Shown here: piece by piece, positions 53,185-61,549 of the stretch
Layout of the letters: each line of letters begins with the position of its first letter
Numbering within the stretch: the first letter of the stretch is position 1
From: an uncultured Dehalococcoidia bacterium
GTDB taxonomy: Bacteria; Chloroflexota; Dehalococcoidia; Lucifugimonadales; UBA3495
DNA: 64,000 bases
Direction of reading: 5' to 3'
NCBI GenBank assembly: GCA_951812535.1
Contig: CATOSK010000004.1
Location: 1-64,000, forward strand
Program-made: the position numbers and the translations under genes
Notes under the pieces: model-generated
The model's database searches: none
The model's input: the letters and a program-made list of their open reading frames with translations, nothing else
What the model was told of the DNA's origin: nothing

Positions 53185-54381
53185 TTACCCTCCCTGAGGC
53201 GAAGGGATAGTCCAGGACTCGAGGCGCTGGCACCCCTTCTCGACCTGTTCATCCGGGGTGGTGAGGGACAGGCGGATGTATCCCTCCCCGTACTGTCCAT
53301 AGCTGGAGCCGGGGGTGACGACTATGTCGATGTCCTCCAGGAGCCGGGCAGCGAACTCGGCAGATGTGAAACCCTCGGGCACCCGGGGCCAGATATACAG
53401 GCTGGAACGGGGCACCTCGACCTGCAAGCCCATGCGCTGCAGCGCCAGGATAACCCGGTCGCGTCGCCTCTGGTAGATGGTTATGTTGTCCTGAACGCAG
53501 TCCTGCGGACCGGTCAGCGCCTCCATCGCCATCTCCTGGATGGCCTGGGGGATGCCGGAATCCAGGTTGGCCTTGATCTGGAACAGCGCTTTGACCATGT
53601 CGGCGTTGCCCACGGCCATGCCGATGCGCCAGCCGGTCATGTTGTAGCTCTTGGACAGGGAGTGGAACTCCAGCCCGATTTCCCGAGCGCCGTCCACTTC
53701 CAGGAAGCTGCTGGCCCGGTAGCCATCGTACCCGACCTCGGAATAGGCCGCGTCGTGGAGCAGGGCGATGTCGTGCTCGCGGCAATAGGCGATGGCCGAC
53801 GCGAAGTCTTCCTGGGAGGCCACCGCGCTGGTGGGGTTGTTGGGGTAGTTCAGCCACATGACCTTGGCGGCGCGGGCGACCTCAGAGGGGATGGCATCCA
53901 ACTCGGGCAGCCACCCGTTGGACTCCCGCAGGGGCATCACGTGGCTTTCCGCTCCGGCGAACATGGTCCCCACCTCGTAGACCGGATAGGCCGGATCGGG
54001 AATCAGGGCTATGTCGCCGGGGTCGAGGAAGCAGAAGGCGACGTGGCCTATACCCTCCTTCGCGCCAATCAAAGGCAGGACCTCGGTATCGGGGTTGAGG
54101 GACACGCCGAAGCGGTTCTCGTACCAGTGGGCCATGGCGCGGCGCATTTCCGGCAGGCCGTCGGTCTCGGGATACCGGTGGTTGGGGGGGTCCTGGGAAG
54201 CCTGGAGGAGCCGGTCAATAATCGGCTGGGGTGTGGGGATATCCGGGTCGCCGATGCCGAAGGTGACAACGTCGGCCCCCGCGGCCCGCTTTGCCGCGAT
54301 GATGCGGGAGATCTCGACGAAGGGGTAGGGTTTGAGCTTGCCGAGGCGGCTGGAAAATTCCATTGTTGCTACTTGTTCCAT
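53185..54381 (-). CDS. dapL: LL-diaminopimelate aminotransferase
   Basis: 398 residues, a class I/II PLP aminotransferase. Features: LKPYPFVEISRIIAAKRAAGADVVTFGIGDPDIPTP, YPNNPTSAVA, the Tyr of HDAAYSEVGYDG and the PLP Lys in SLSKSYNMTGWRIG. With dapF next door it fits the DapL variant of the lysine/peptidoglycan pathway, converting tetrahydrodipicolinate to LL-DAP directly. Its ATG overlaps dapF by 13 bp; a second ATG at 54363 is also possible. hflX follows almost at once in the same frame. Confidence 0.9.
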   Translation of the reverse strand: MEQVATMEFSSRLGKLKPYPFVEISRIIAAKRAAGADVVTFGIGDPDIPTPQPIIDRLLQASQDPPNHRYPETDGLPEMRRAMAHWYENRFGVSLNPDTEVLPLIGAKEGIGHVAFCFLDPGDIALIPDPAYPVYEVGTMFAGAESHVMPLRESNGWLPELDAIPSEVARAAKVMWLNYPNNPTSAVASQEDFASAIAYCREHDIALLHDAAYSEVGYDGYRASSFLEVDGAREIGLEFHSLSKSYNMTGWRIGMAVGNADMVKALFQIKANLDSGIPQAIQEMAMEALTGPQDCVQDNITIYQRRRDRVILALQRMGLQVEVPRSSLYIWPRVPEGFTSAEFAARLLEDIDIVVTPGSSYGQYGEGYIRLSLTTPDEQVEKGCQRLESWTIPSPQGG

Positions 54382-55223
54382 TCGCCGCTGAAAACTTCTT
54401 CAGCGGGACCTTCCAGGTAAACTTCCCCGCGGCCGTCCCACTGGATGTTCAACGTTCCGCCGGGGAGGGTTATGTCAACGGAGTCGCCGGTGTGACCCAG
54501 GAGGCGGGAAGCGACGGCGATGGCGCAGGCTCCGGTCCCGCAGGCCATGGTCTCGGCAGACCCCCGCTCCCACACCCGGGCGGCGAGGGCGTTGTTGCCG
54601 CTGAGGTTGACGATCTCGAAGTTGACCCGCCGTGGGAACATGGGGTGGTGCTCAACCATCGGACCGATGGTGTGCAGGGGGAAGCCGGCCACGGATTGCT
54701 GGATGAATGCCACGGCGTGGGGGTTACCCATTGAAACGAAGGCCATGGCCAAGGACACCTCCCCGACGGTCACCGGATATTGCAGGTAGGGCCATCCCTC
54801 GCGGCACAGGTCCGGGTCCACAACCACCGGGATCTCATCGGGATGGAACTGGGGCAGCCCCATGGACACCCGGGCCCGGGTTACCTTTCCCCGCTCCAGC
54901 ACCGGCGTGACCTGGCGGATGCCCGCGAGGGTATCCACCGAGACCATTGACGGGGACCCGTCGATGACGCCGTGTTCCAGGGCGTACTTGGCAAAGCAGC
55001 GGATACCGTTGCCGCACATTTCGCCTTCGGAGCCGTCGGCGTTGAACATCCGCATCTTCAGGTCGGCCACATCTGAGTCCTGGACCAGGATGAGGCCGTC
55101 GCTGCCGACTCCGAAGTGGCGGTCGCTCATCCTGACGGCCAGATCGGGCCAGTCGGCGTCCTGGTGACGGGCGTCGACATAGATGTAGTCGTTGCCCGCG
55201 CCCTGCATCTTGGTGAACTTCAT
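54369..55223 (-). CDS. dapF: Diaminopimelate epimerase
   Basis: 284 residues. Both catalytic cysteines are in place: MCGNGIRC near residue 70 and MACGTGACA near residue 225. The start KFTKMQGAGNDYIYVD is typical. It epimerises LL- to meso-DAP for lysine and peptidoglycan. GGAG lies before ATG 55223. The gene overlaps dapL, giving a coupled dapF-dapL pair in the minus-strand operon. Confidence 0.96.
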   Translation of the reverse strand: MKFTKMQGAGNDYIYVDARHQDADWPDLAVRMSDRHFGVGSDGLILVQDSDVADLKMRMFNADGSEGEMCGNGIRCFAKYALEHGVIDGSPSMVSVDTLAGIRQVTPVLERGKVTRARVSMGLPQFHPDEIPVVVDPDLCREGWPYLQYPVTVGEVSLAMAFVSMGNPHAVAFIQQSVAGFPLHTIGPMVEHHPMFPRRVNFEIVNLSGNNALAARVWERGSAETMACGTGACAIAVASRLLGHTGDSVDITLPGGTLNIQWDGRGEVYLEGPAEEVFSGEWNK

Positions 55224-55280
55224 TGGAGTCCGCTCCAGGGAACCCGCTCCCGAGGTATGACCGGTATCCCGGCCGGTTGC

Positions 55281-56207
55281 TCATTGTACCACAGGGGGAT
55301 GTTCCTTCAGGAAGGATTCCACGAGGCCGGAAGCCCGCTCTACCACGTCCGGGGCTTCGGTCTCCAGCCAGTGAATCCGCCGGTCGGACGGCTTGAACCA
55401 GGTGTACTGGCGGCGGGCCATCCGGTGCGTGCGGTACTTCGTCCGCGCCACGGCGTCGTCCAGGGAGCACTCACCCGCCAGGTGCTCTCCTAGCTCCCGG
55501 TATCCAGGACAATTGAGGGCGCCGTGGGACATTGAGTATCCCATTTCGAGGAGGCTCTCCACCTCGGCAAGGAACCCGGAGGACATCATGGCATCCACCC
55601 GCAGGTCAATCCGCTTGTAGAGATGCTCCCTCTCGGCCGTCAACCCGATCACCAGCGACGGCGGCGGGTTGGGTAGCCTGGGCCGGAATCTTGAGGGTTC
55701 GACTCCGGTGTGGTGGTGGACTTCCAGCGCGCGGATGACCCGCCGGACGTTGCGGGGGTCGATGTTGGCGGCGCGCTGTGGGTCAATCTCGGCCAGGCGG
55801 CGGTGCAGGGTGTCCGAACCCTGCTGTTCGGCGATGGCCTTGAGTTCATCGCGGAAGTCCGCGTCCGGCGGAATGGCGGGCACGTCCCAGCCTTCCAGCA
55901 GAGCCCAGATGTACTGGCCGCTGCCTCCGACGACGAGAGGCAGGCGTCCGCGCTGGCTGATGTCCCGGGCAATGTCCCGGGACAAGGCCAGGAAAGTCCC
56001 CAGGCTAAAGTTTTCGTTGGGAGATACGACGTCGAGGAGGTGATGGGGAGCACGCTGCCTTTCTTCCGGGGAAGGCTTGGCGGTGCCAATGTCCATGTGG
56101 CGGTAGACCTGGCGGCTGTCCGCGTTGATTATCTCCCCGTTGAAACGATCCGCCAGGTCCACTGAGAGCGCGGTCTTGCCTGATGCCGTGGGACCGACCA
56201 CGGCCAC
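55281..56207 (-). CDS. miaA: tRNA dimethylallyltransferase
   Basis: 308 residues from GTG 56207. P-loop VVGPTASGKTALS, then INADSRQVYRHMDIGTAKPS, HHLLDVVSPNENFS, and GGSGQYIWALLEGW. The late block CPGYRELGEHLAGE and RTHRMARRQYTWFK is the substrate-tRNA part. It transfers dimethylallyl to A37 of tRNAs reading UNN codons. No better start exists between the tpiA stop and GTG 56207. The gap to tpiA is 29 bp, so it is cotranscribed. Confidence 0.96.
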   Translation of the reverse strand: MAVVGPTASGKTALSVDLADRFNGEIINADSRQVYRHMDIGTAKPSPEERQRAPHHLLDVVSPNENFSLGTFLALSRDIARDISQRGRLPLVVGGSGQYIWALLEGWDVPAIPPDADFRDELKAIAEQQGSDTLHRRLAEIDPQRAANIDPRNVRRVIRALEVHHHTGVEPSRFRPRLPNPPPSLVIGLTAEREHLYKRIDLRVDAMMSSGFLAEVESLLEMGYSMSHGALNCPGYRELGEHLAGECSLDDAVARTKYRTHRMARRQYTWFKPSDRRIHWLETEAPDVVERASGLVESFLKEHPPVVQ

Positions 56208-56236
56208 GAGAGGAGGTGTCCAGTCTGGCGGCTGGG

Positions 56237-57007
56237 TCAGGATGTGCCCTTGGCGGCAATGGCCGCTTTGACGATGCCGGCGAATTGGTTCGCTTCAAGG
56301 CTGGCCCCACCAACCAAAGCTCCGTGGATGGCGGACTGGCCGAGGAAACCGGCGGCATTGGCCGGGTTGACGCTGCCTCCGTAGAGCAAGGGAACGTCTT
56401 CCGCGGCGGGACCGAACATTTCTATGAGGGTAGCCTGGATGGCTCCCTGCATCATCTCCGAGGCTGTATCCGGGGTTGCGGCCTGGCCGGTGCCGATGGC
56501 CCAGACCGGCTCGTAAGCCGCCACCACTAATGTTATGTCAACCACGCCGGACAGGCCGCTGCGGACCTGGGATGCGACCACCGGCGCGGCGTCGCCCGCC
56601 TCCCGCTGCTCCAGCGTTTCCCCCACGCAGAGGACCGGGCGCAGGCCGTGGCGGAGGGCCGCCAGCACCTTCAGGTTGACCGTCCCGTCGTCTTCCCCGA
56701 AAAGCTGGCGCCGCTCCGAGTGGCCGGCGAGGACGTAACCGCAGATGCCGGACAACATCGCGGGAGAAATCTCTCCGGTGAACGCACCGGAGTCTTCATG
56801 GTGGATGTTCTGCGCTCCGACCCGCACCGGGGAACCGTCCAGGGTGTCCGCAACTCCGGCCAAGGACACGGACGGGGGAAACAGGGCCACGTCAACGTCC
56901 CGGGCGCTCACTCCATCCAGGCATGAGCGGATGGCCCGGGCGAGGGCAACCGCCTCCGCCGGAGTGGTGTTCATCTTCCAGTTGCCGGCGATCAGCGTCC
57001 TGGGCAT
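56237..57007 (-). CDS. tpiA: Triosephosphate isomerase
   Basis: 256 residues with GAGGAA before ATG 57007. Catalytic residues: Lys in AGNWKMN, His in LAGHSERRQLFGE, Glu in VAAYEPVWAIGTG. The phosphate loop is LLYGGSVNPANA. It lies between miaA and the phosphoglycerate mutase, giving a glycolytic block tpiA-apgM-pgk on one transcript. Confidence 0.97.
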   Translation of the reverse strand: MPRTLIAGNWKMNTTPAEAVALARAIRSCLDGVSARDVDVALFPPSVSLAGVADTLDGSPVRVGAQNIHHEDSGAFTGEISPAMLSGICGYVLAGHSERRQLFGEDDGTVNLKVLAALRHGLRPVLCVGETLEQREAGDAAPVVASQVRSGLSGVVDITLVVAAYEPVWAIGTGQAATPDTASEMMQGAIQATLIEMFGPAAEDVPLLYGGSVNPANAAGFLGQSAIHGALVGGASLEANQFAGIVKAAIAAKGTS

Positions 57008-57054
57008 GGAATGTCTTCCTCTGGGTAAGGCTGGGGCATCGGCAGCTTGCCGGG

Positions 57055-58260
57055 TTAGGGGCCGTACTTGGTCAGCTTGCCGGCGTGGGCCATGGCCAGG
57101 AGCATGACGTTGGTGGCGGGGATTCGGCCGATGGACCCGGTGGCGCAGTTCCGCTCGTCAAACCCGGGTATACCTTCTCCCCGCGTCAACTGGGAGTGGA
57201 GCATGAACGGAACCGGGTGCCAGCTGTGAGCCGCCATGATCGCGGGGGTGGAGTGGTCTCCGGCCACCATGAACACATCAGGATTCAGCGCCCGGATCTG
57301 GGGAATGTAGGGGTCCAGGTCTTCCAGCGTCTTGACCTTGGCGCCGAAATCACCGTCCTCGCCCGCGGCGTCGGCGGGCTTGTAGTGAATGAAGAAGAAG
57401 TCGTGGGAACCGTAGCTCTCCTTCAGGGTTTCCACCTCGTCACCGAAGGAGTGACCGGTGGGTATGATCCTCATGTTCGCCACCGTTGCCAGACCCCGGT
57501 ACATGGGGTAAGCGGCGATACCAGCCGGGTTAAGGCGGTAAACGTCGCCCATAGGCGGGAGAGACGGCATCTGGGCCCACCCTCTGAGAAGGACCATGTT
57601 CCCCCGCTCCTCTTCGGAAAGCAGCTGCGCCGCCTTGGCAACGAATTGGTTCACGAAGTCGGCCGTCTTCCCGGCGGACGGCTCCAGGGGTCTCACTTCC
57701 AGGGCGGGGACGCCGTTGATCTGCGGGTCGGTCTCGGAGATCATTTCCGACAGGCCCTCACCCCTCAGCCGCAGCACGAAACGGTAGTCCTGGACCGGGA
57801 ATACGTCCACCTGCACCCCATCCAGCTCGATACCATCCAGCCTTTCGCACAGCGGAGCGCTGAGGTGGGACGGGATGCGGCCCGCCCGGCGGTCGGAGAG
57901 GTTTCCGTCCGGGTCCACGGTGCAGAAGTTACCCCGGGCCGCCACGTCCCCCGGCCTGAGCTCGACGTCAATGCCCAGGGCCTCCAACGCGCCGCGCCCG
58001 ATGATGTACTTCAACGGGTCGTAGCCGAACAGGGAGAGGTGCCCGGGGCCGCTCCCGGGGGCCACCCCGGGCAACACGGGAGTGGTCAACCCGCAGGCGC
58101 TTTCCCTGGCCATGGCGTCCAGGTTGGGGGTGTCCGCCGTTTCAAGCTCGGAGCGGCCGGTGTCCGGGTGGGGAAGGCCCCCCAAACCGTCCACCACCAG
58201 CAGGACAATCTTGGACTCGGTGGATATGTAGCAATCGTGGACTTGTTCGAGGTCAATCAT
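57055..58260 (-). CDS. apgM: Cofactor-independent phosphoglycerate mutase, archaeal (ApgM) type
   Basis: 401 residues, shorter than the about 510 of classical GpmI. It has the alkaline phosphatase-superfamily metal site VVDGLGGLPHP and the nucleophile Ser in PGSGPGHLSLFGYDP. The late metal ligands are in HYKPADAAGEDGD and AGDHSTPAIMAAHSWHPVP. It interconverts 3- and 2-phosphoglycerate without bisphosphoglycerate. The neighbours tpiA and pgk support this role over phosphonoacetate-type hydrolases. Confidence 0.93.
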   Translation of the reverse strand: MIDLEQVHDCYISTESKIVLLVVDGLGGLPHPDTGRSELETADTPNLDAMARESACGLTTPVLPGVAPGSGPGHLSLFGYDPLKYIIGRGALEALGIDVELRPGDVAARGNFCTVDPDGNLSDRRAGRIPSHLSAPLCERLDGIELDGVQVDVFPVQDYRFVLRLRGEGLSEMISETDPQINGVPALEVRPLEPSAGKTADFVNQFVAKAAQLLSEEERGNMVLLRGWAQMPSLPPMGDVYRLNPAGIAAYPMYRGLATVANMRIIPTGHSFGDEVETLKESYGSHDFFFIHYKPADAAGEDGDFGAKVKTLEDLDPYIPQIRALNPDVFMVAGDHSTPAIMAAHSWHPVPFMLHSQLTRGEGIPGFDERNCATGSIGRIPATNVMLLAMAHAGKLTKYGP

Positions 58261-58360
58261 GTCGTTCCGCCTGTCTGGTAACGTTCTCTTGGCAAGGTTC
58301 TGTCGGTGACGCTCTGTTGGTGACGGTGGGAAGAATTGCCGCCGCCGGTCGGGGATTTGC

Positions 58361-59557
58361 TCAGATGTCGGGCAGGGCGGCGATTCCCGGGAGTTCCCTT
58401 CCTTCCAGGAATTCCAGCGATGCGCCGCCGCCGGTGGAGACGTGGGTCATCCGGTCCATCAGCCCCATTTCCTCGACGGCTTCGGCCGTGGACCCGCCTC
58501 CCACAACGGTGGTGACGTTGGGGAGGCCCGCGATGGCGTTGGCAACCGTCCTGGTGCCCTCGCTGAACCTCGGCATCTCGAAGACGCCCATGGGTCCGTT
58601 CCATATTATAGTGCCGCAGGACCGGAGGCCGTCGGCATACGCCTGGGCTGAACCAGCCCCTACGTCCATGATGTACCACCCATCCGGCACTGCTTCCGCG
58701 TCTACGGTCTGACATTGGGAGGGATCGGGGGCGAACTCGCTGGCCACCACCAGGTCCGAGGGAATGAAGACCCTGGTGCCGCCCTCCGCTCCGCGCCGGA
58801 GCACGTCCCGGGCAAAGTCGAGCCGGTCCTCTTCAATGGAGGAAGCTCCGGTGGAGTGTCCCTGGGCGTGGAGGAAGGTCACCGCCATCCCGCCGCCGAT
58901 GTACAACTGGTCCAGCTTGTCCAGCAGGTTTTCCAGCACCAGGATCTTGTCGCTGACCTTGGCCCCGCCCATCAGGGCGGCCAATGGCGGGCGCGGTGAC
59001 TCCAGAGCCTGTCCCATGGACTCCACTTCCCGCTGCACCAGCAGGCCCATCGCCGAAGGCAGGAGGTCGGTGATTCCCACCGTCGATGCGTGGGCCCGGT
59101 GGGCCACGGCGAAGGCGTCCATCACGAAGCAGTCCGCCATCCTGGCGAGGCCCTGGCAGAACGCCGGGTCGTTCTGCTCCTCGCCGGCGTGGAACCTGAG
59201 GTTTTCCAGCAGGACGACATCCCGGGGGCGCATGTTTTGGATGCGGGCTTCCACTTCCGGCCCCACGCAGTCGGACAGGTTTTCCACCGGGTGGGCCAGG
59301 AGAGCCGCGAGACGGTCGCCTACCGGGCCCAGCCGCACAGCGTCATCGACTTTTCCGCCGGGGCGGCCCAGGTGGGAGCACAGGATAACCCGGCAGTCGC
59401 GCTCCAGTAGGTAGCGGATGGTGGGCAGAGTTGCCCGGAGCCGCTGGTCGTAGGAAGCGATTGCCTCAACCCCCTGCTCGATGGGAATGTTGAAGTCAAC
59501 CCGCACGAGAGCCCTCTTGCCGGCCACGTCCAGGCTGTCCAGGCTTCGCTTGCTCAT
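58361..59557 (-). CDS. pgk: Phosphoglycerate kinase
   Basis: 398 residues. RVDFNIPIEQG near the start, ILCSHLGRPGG, the substrate-binding ENLRFHAGEEQND, MGGAKVSDKI and the nucleotide loop VVGGGSTAEAVEEMG followed by THVSTGGGASLEFLEG. All hallmark regions are intact. It is in line with apgM and tpiA, though gapA is not in the window. A 118-bp gap separates it from the polyprenyl synthase-like gene upstream. Confidence 0.97.
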   Translation of the reverse strand: MSKRSLDSLDVAGKRALVRVDFNIPIEQGVEAIASYDQRLRATLPTIRYLLERDCRVILCSHLGRPGGKVDDAVRLGPVGDRLAALLAHPVENLSDCVGPEVEARIQNMRPRDVVLLENLRFHAGEEQNDPAFCQGLARMADCFVMDAFAVAHRAHASTVGITDLLPSAMGLLVQREVESMGQALESPRPPLAALMGGAKVSDKILVLENLLDKLDQLYIGGGMAVTFLHAQGHSTGASSIEEDRLDFARDVLRRGAEGGTRVFIPSDLVVASEFAPDPSQCQTVDAEAVPDGWYIMDVGAGSAQAYADGLRSCGTIIWNGPMGVFEMPRFSEGTRTVANAIAGLPNVTTVVGGGSTAEAVEEMGLMDRMTHVSTGGGASLEFLEGRELPGIAALPDI

Positions 59558-59675
59558 TCCTTGTTGGTTACTCCTGATGGATTGGGGGTGTTCAGGGGTT
59601 GACCACCACCGGGCCGGAACGTTATGTCAACTTTCATCGAGTGGCCTGCGCCGGGACGGAGCCTTTGTGGTCCGC

Positions 59676-60695
59676 CTAAAGCTCTCCCTGCAATACGTCG
59701 CGGCCAACTTCCCGGAAGGCGTCTCCCGCACCGGGGAAGCGCTGGAGGGCATTCAACTCCCCCACCGCCTCCTCGACGAATCCGGTGGCCGTGGCCATGG
59801 CGAAATCCCGGGACCCGGCCGAGTCCAGGATGGCCGTGATCTGGGCCACGTCTTCGGGCTCCAGCACCCGTTTCGTGTAGATGCTGCCGAGCTGGCGCTT
59901 TTCACCGGGACTGGCCGTGTCCATGGCATGGATCAGGGGAAGGCTCTTCTTCTTGTTGACGACGTTGCTGGGGGTCATTCCATCGCCGCCGCGTCCCCAG
60001 GAGTCCTCGATGTCCTGGACAATCTGCCAGGCGATGCCGATGCGCTCGCCAGCCTGTCCGAAGCGGATTGCCTCGTCTTCGTCGGCACCGCCGGCCAGGG
60101 CGCCGAGCTGGGCCGCGCAGGAGGCCAGCGCCCCGATTTTCTTCGTCGCCATGCTGATGTAATCGCTGGCGGTAACCATCAACTGGTCCCGGAAAGTCAG
60201 GTCAAGGAACTGGCCCTCGCAGAGAGTGAGACAGGCCCGGTCCAATTGCCGAACGGCGTTGAGGGCGGTGGCGGCCTCGATTCCTCTCTCCGCCAGCTTC
60301 ATGACAGCCACCCGCCCCAGGGCGTGCAGGCCGTCGCCGGCGTTGATCGCCTGGGCCGGTCCCCAGACCCACCAGATGCTGGGCTTGTCCTGGGAGTCGA
60401 GCCGGCCAGCCTGGACTTCGCCGTGGACGAGGGTGAAGTTGTGCACCAACTCGACGCCGGCCGCCACGGGGAGCGCGGGGGTGAACTCCCCCGCCACGGC
60501 CCGGCAGGCCGTCAACGCCAGTACCCCCGGCAGGTGAATGGGAGGGATTCCGCCGGAGGGCTGCCCCTGCTCATCGGTCCAGCCCAGGTGGTACCGCAAC
60601 AGGTCGTAGAGGAACCCCTGGCGGCCCGAGAAAGTGGCCGTCAGCTCCCCGTTGAGGGCTTCCCGGTAAGTCTCGTATACGGTTATCGCGGGAAT
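59676..60695 (-). CDS. Polyprenyl synthase-like protein with degenerate Asp-rich motifs
   Basis: 339 residues if ATT 60695 starts it. The fold is trans-isoprenyl diphosphate synthase: YETYREALNGEL, LVHNFTLVH, WGPAQAINAGD, GERIGIAWQI. The first Asp-rich motif (DDxxD) is G92-E93-V-Q-A96, and the GGKxxRP segment is replaced by PSGGIPPIHLP. The second motif is QDIED (227-231). Standard chain-elongating activity is therefore doubtful. TTG 60599 would begin inside a conserved helix, and no ATG/GTG/TTG lies between the tsaC stop and it. ATT 60695 follows GAGG by about 10 bases. It could be a regulatory subunit or a synthase with altered chemistry. Confidence 0.75.
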   Translation of the reverse strand: MPAITVYETYREALNGELTATFSGRQGFLYDLLRYHLGWTDEQGQPSGGIPPIHLPGVLALTACRAVAGEFTPALPVAAGVELVHNFTLVHGEVQAGRLDSQDKPSIWWVWGPAQAINAGDGLHALGRVAVMKLAERGIEAATALNAVRQLDRACLTLCEGQFLDLTFRDQLMVTASDYISMATKKIGALASCAAQLGALAGGADEDEAIRFGQAGERIGIAWQIVQDIEDSWGRGGDGMTPSNVVNKKKSLPLIHAMDTASPGEKRQLGSIYTKRVLEPEDVAQITAILDSAGSRDFAMATATGFVEEAVGELNALQRFPGAGDAFREVGRDVLQGEL

Positions 60696-60731
60696 AACTT
60701 CAAACCTCGGCTGCCCCGGTCCGGCGGCGGG

Positions 60732-61364
60732 CTACCCCTTGGCTGCCGCTGCGACTTCTTCGAATGAGAGGACTCCCTGGCGGACCAGCCGGAGCTCGCC
60801 TCTGTCAACAGCGACTATGGTGGACGCCGTTCCCCGGGGAGCGGGCCCCAGATCAACCACCGCGTCCACCAGGCTTGCCAACTGGGCCTTCACCTCTTGT
60901 GGGGTCTTCGGGTCGGGCCCGCCGCTGGGGTTGGCGCTGGTGCCGGTGATGGGGGCGTCCAGGCGCTTCATCAGTTCCTGGGGCACCCAGTGGTCCGGGC
61001 TGCGCACCGCCACCGTGTCGCCCCCCGCTGTGATCAGCGGGGAAAGGGCTCCACTGGCCGGCAGGATGAGGGTCAAGGGTCCGGGCCAGAACCTTTCCGC
61101 GAGTCGCTCCGCCCAGTCCGGCAGCTGCTCCGCCACCCGGGCAGCCATGTTCAGCCCGTTAACCAGGACGGGTATCGGCTGGGAGGCGGGGCGGCCCTTG
61201 ATTTCGAAGACCCGCCGGAGGGCGTCCTCGTCGAACACGTTGGCGGCCAACCCGAACAGGGTGTCGGTGGGCAGGGCCACCACCCCTCCGGCCTGAATTG
61301 CCCGGCAGGCCGCATCCAGGGCCCCGGAGGTTGACCCGACGCTTATTTCGGCGGCTTCTGTCAT
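60732..61364 (-). CDS. tsaC: Threonylcarbamoyl-AMP synthase (Sua5/YciO/YrdC)
   Basis: 210 residues. YrdC domain features: [65 protein letters not shown] and [11 protein letters not shown]. It lacks the extra Sua5 C-terminal domain, so it is the short TsaC type. It makes threonylcarbamoyl-AMP for the t6A37 tRNA modification. It is the first gene of the minus-strand housekeeping operon and diverges from guaA. Confidence 0.94.
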   Translation of the reverse strand: MTEAAEISVGSTSGALDAACRAIQAGGVVALPTDTLFGLAANVFDEDALRRVFEIKGRPASQPIPVLVNGLNMAARVAEQLPDWAERLAERFWPGPLTLILPASGALSPLITAGGDTVAVRSPDHWVPQELMKRLDAPITGTSANPSGGPDPKTPQEVKAQLASLVDAVVDLGPAPRGTASTIVAVDRGELRLVRQGVLSFEEVAAAAKG

Positions 61365-61549
61365 CCTGGCTTGAGTTTAGCACGTTGGAAAAAACGGGTC
61401 GAGATTCCATGGTGGAGGACACCGGCCGGGACGGACGCCCGGAACGCTCTCCGCTCAGGCCGTCCCGGCCGGCAGGACCGTTGCAGCCTGTGGAATTTTA
61501 TGTTGATTTGCACGATAATACCGGCTGGAATTTCAGGGCAGGGGACGAG

